A model generated the notes under the pieces. It made no database searches. It saw only the letters and a list, made by a program, of their open reading frames with translations, and was not told the DNA's origin. A stretch of DNA of 64,000 bases from Nissolia schottii. Lineage: Eukaryota; Streptophyta; Magnoliopsida; Fabales; Fabaceae. Made by a program: the position numbers and the translations under genes. Below, piece after piece: positions 62,099 to 64,000 of this stretch; position 1 is the first letter of the stretch; every line of letters starts with the position of its first letter. Where the stretch lies: assembly GCA_003254905.1 (NCBI GenBank), contig QANU01015964.1, positions 1,026,713 through 1,090,712 of the forward strand, given 5' to 3'.

Positions 62099-62270
62099 GA
62101 GCATTTTTCAAATAAATAAGAAAGAAAAAATGGAAATAAAAAGGGGGAGAGGTGAGAGATAGAGAAAAGGGGTGTTGACTATTCGAGCATTTTTCAAATA
62201 AATAAGAAAGAAAAAACTGGAAAAAAAAGGAGAGAGGTGAGAAATAGAAAAATAGGGTGTTGAATATTGA
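62099..62270. repeat. 86-bp tandem duplication
   Basis: The unit starting gagcatttttcaaataaata is repeated at 62185 with about 90 percent identity. Both units contain aagaaagaaaaaa and gagaggtgag words. The second unit leads straight into a MITE at 62271. Confidence 0.8.
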
Positions 62271-62543
62271 GAGCATGTTTGGATTAGTGGTTTGCAAGGG
62301 AGTAAAATTGAAGTTCATAAAATTACCTTAGCCTCCCTTGTTTAGATTAGTAGTTTGAAAAGGAAATGAAATAGTTTCATTTTATTAAAAGTCACTAAAA
62401 CCCCAATTTTTGTTCCATCCAATTCGGTGGGGTGGGGTGGGGGGGGGGTTGAGAGGGAGTGAAATTATTCTCTTTCATTCTATCTCAATTTTTTCATTCC
62501 CTTTCATTTTACTCCCTTCAAAACCACCAATTCAAACATACCC
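62271..62543. mobile_element. MITE with 'GCATGTTTGGATT' type ends (PIF/Harbinger- or hAT-like)
   Basis: The left end agagcatgtttggattagtg and its complement at the right (accaccaattcaaacatacc, ending 62543) form terminal inverted repeats. Pairing extends to agggagtaaaa. A possible 3-bp flank (TTG/TTA on one strand) is imperfect. A G-rich run (ggtggggtggggggggggtt) lies in the middle. Confidence 0.6.
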
Positions 62544-63829
62544 TAAGTGTCTCAAAAAAGTAGGGGTACGTTATCTTTTCTAAAAGTTGGCGACATCTAA
62601 GGTTCCCCATAATAATCTTGGTGAATGATTCATTTATAAATTATAAGGGTTGTCAAAATGAGTCCAGCACGCGAGCCCGACCCATTTATCTGCTTAAATG
62701 GATAGATCAAATGTATGAAGTTTAACCTGCAAATAGCAAAAGCCCGAATCACGTATCTAATCCATTTAACAGCACTGTGGAACACATGTATTTAACCCCA
62801 GTTTTAAAATGTTGTTAAACACAAATTTTTAAAATGTTGATAATTACACTCCCAATTTTACCTTTTCTCATCATAAATGTAGAACCCAGAATCTAGAAAC
62901 TAATCAACCACCCAACAACAATAGACCACAACAAACTTAAAGGCGTAACATGGTGATAGCTTACTTTGTCCCTTAACCATGTTGATGTGGGTTTGATCCT
63001 CACTCATAAAAATTAAAAAACATTTCTTGATCAACAGTCTACCATTTCATGTGAACTTAGTTATTACGAGGGATTCTCATTGTTGCCGACAGTGGACCTA
63101 CATGCACAAAAAAAATAATAGACCATAATAATATCATGAATAAATGGTTACATATACAAGTCTAACAAAAAAAAAAACCAAATCCATAAAAGTATCAAAC
63201 TGAAAGGAAAAAAAAATGATTTGCATACAAACACATATTTAAAAGAGAGAAAAAATAAGATCTAAAAATGTGATTGAGAGGAATATAAAAATTTGGAAAC
63301 GACTTGTCCACGGTGGAGGGATATGTGATGCACAACATGGGGGTGGAACCAAGAATTTGTCTCTAGGGGGAAACAATACCATATTATTAAATAATAGTCA
63401 TGAATTATTATATTTGTAATAATTTTTTAAATGTAAACTATCATATATTCTATACAAAAGAATCTTTTTTTCATCTTATTTATGATATTTATTTTAATAC
63501 TTTTCATGATTGAAACGACATACATATTCAGTAACTATTGTTGATACATAAAGATGTGAAGAGGTATACCAAAAAAAAAAAATATTAATATGCAAGATAT
63601 AATTTTTTTTTTATTATGTTCGTAAGTATAAAAGTTTATACAAGCAAACAAAAGAGAGAAAAAGAAAGCTTTAAATAAATGATAAAGTAACTTACTTACA
63701 CGAAATAGGAGTAATTTATGGCTTGGTATGCTAGTTCTATTTGATCTACTGATAATTATATTTTTTGTTCGTGAGTAATTTGGGTAAGGAAAGAAGTTAT
63801 TTAAACACGAGTAGAAAGTGAGAAAGGCG
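62544..63829. other. Intergenic AT-rich DNA
   Basis: No gene was recognised. A weak tRNA-like pattern (acatggtgatagc then gggtttgatcctcac, 62948-63002) could be a decayed SINE but is not secure. Confidence 0.45.
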
Positions 63830-64000
63830 CCTAGATGCTTGGACGAAAGCTCCAAGCGGGTTGCTCTTGGAGAGAGTGCGGTGACGGAGTGTATTTGCAA
63901 AGACACTCTGACGCTCAAGTAAGCACAAGTGTTAAGTGAATTTTTTAGGAAGGGAATAAGTGATACCTGGTAACCTGAGGTCATGTACTTTTATAGATAA
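63830..64000 (+). repeat. Edge of a repeat carrying the shared G-rich motif
   Basis: The segment contains gtatttgcaaagacactctg then acgctcaagtaagcaca, related to the motifs at 18.9 kb and 54.0 kb. It runs off the end of the window, so its class cannot be settled. Confidence 0.4.

Noticed and set aside
62948-63002. tRNA gene
   Set aside because: Only loose A- and B-box-like words; no cloverleaf and no anticodon stem visible.

Overview
The window looks like nuclear DNA of a flowering plant, a eudicot and most likely a legume. It is AT-rich, its genes carry many GT-AG introns, and it is crowded with plant transposable elements: Ty3/gypsy relatives, small TRIM-like elements, LINE pieces, MULE-like elements and MITEs. 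The legume assignment is an inference from the resemblance of the peroxisomal Lon protein and of several repeats to soybean-type sequences. No phylogeny was run.

Two host genes are clear. LON2, the peroxisomal Lon protease, lies on the plus strand (ATG 21029, stop 30006-30008). Its 17 exons join in frame to 881 codons and end in the peroxisomal signal Ser-Lys-Leu. A very large glycine-rich, multi-membrane-segment protein of the Arabidopsis At5g47020/At4g32920/At5g11700 type lies on the minus strand (ATG 55209, stop 36709-36711). It has 22 coding exons (1464 codons) and a separate 5' untranslated exon near 57341-57480. The two genes converge. From memory, their Arabidopsis counterparts (At5g47040 and At5g47020) are also near neighbours, so this looks like an old conserved block.

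Left part (1-20.9 kb): a gypsy-type element with an Athila-like gag-protease frame and no polymerase (internal region about 2961-7548); a MULE-like element with a 10-bp target duplication (7903-9450); a set of exon-like fragments followed by a broken triosephosphate isomerase copy (about 10.5-13.2 kb); and a decayed Tat-type Ty3/gypsy element (about 13.4-18.6 kb).

Middle (20.9-57.5 kb): the two genes. The spacer between them holds an LTR-like remnant, a 66-bp minisatellite, an 0.8-kb G/T-rich minisatellite and a 1.1-kb MULE-like element. Introns of the glycine-rich gene have absorbed about eleven insertions (two LINE pieces, two TRIM-like elements, a Stowaway MITE, four other MITEs, a solo LTR and another LTR-like segment), yet every coding exon reads cleanly.

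Right part (57.5-64 kb): a MULE-like element with long terminal inverted repeats (58025-59249) that holds a 274-base assembly gap and a coding-looking, possibly captured gene fragment, then AT-rich intergenic DNA with an (AT)n run, a MITE and small duplications.

I found no tRNA, rRNA or CRISPR, and nothing I can defend as a wholly new biological system. The items most worth a second look are the possible Pack-MULE at the gap, the scrambled isomerase-bearing exon cluster, a hairpin in LON2 intron 1, and a short G-rich motif shared by three unrelated-looking repeats.
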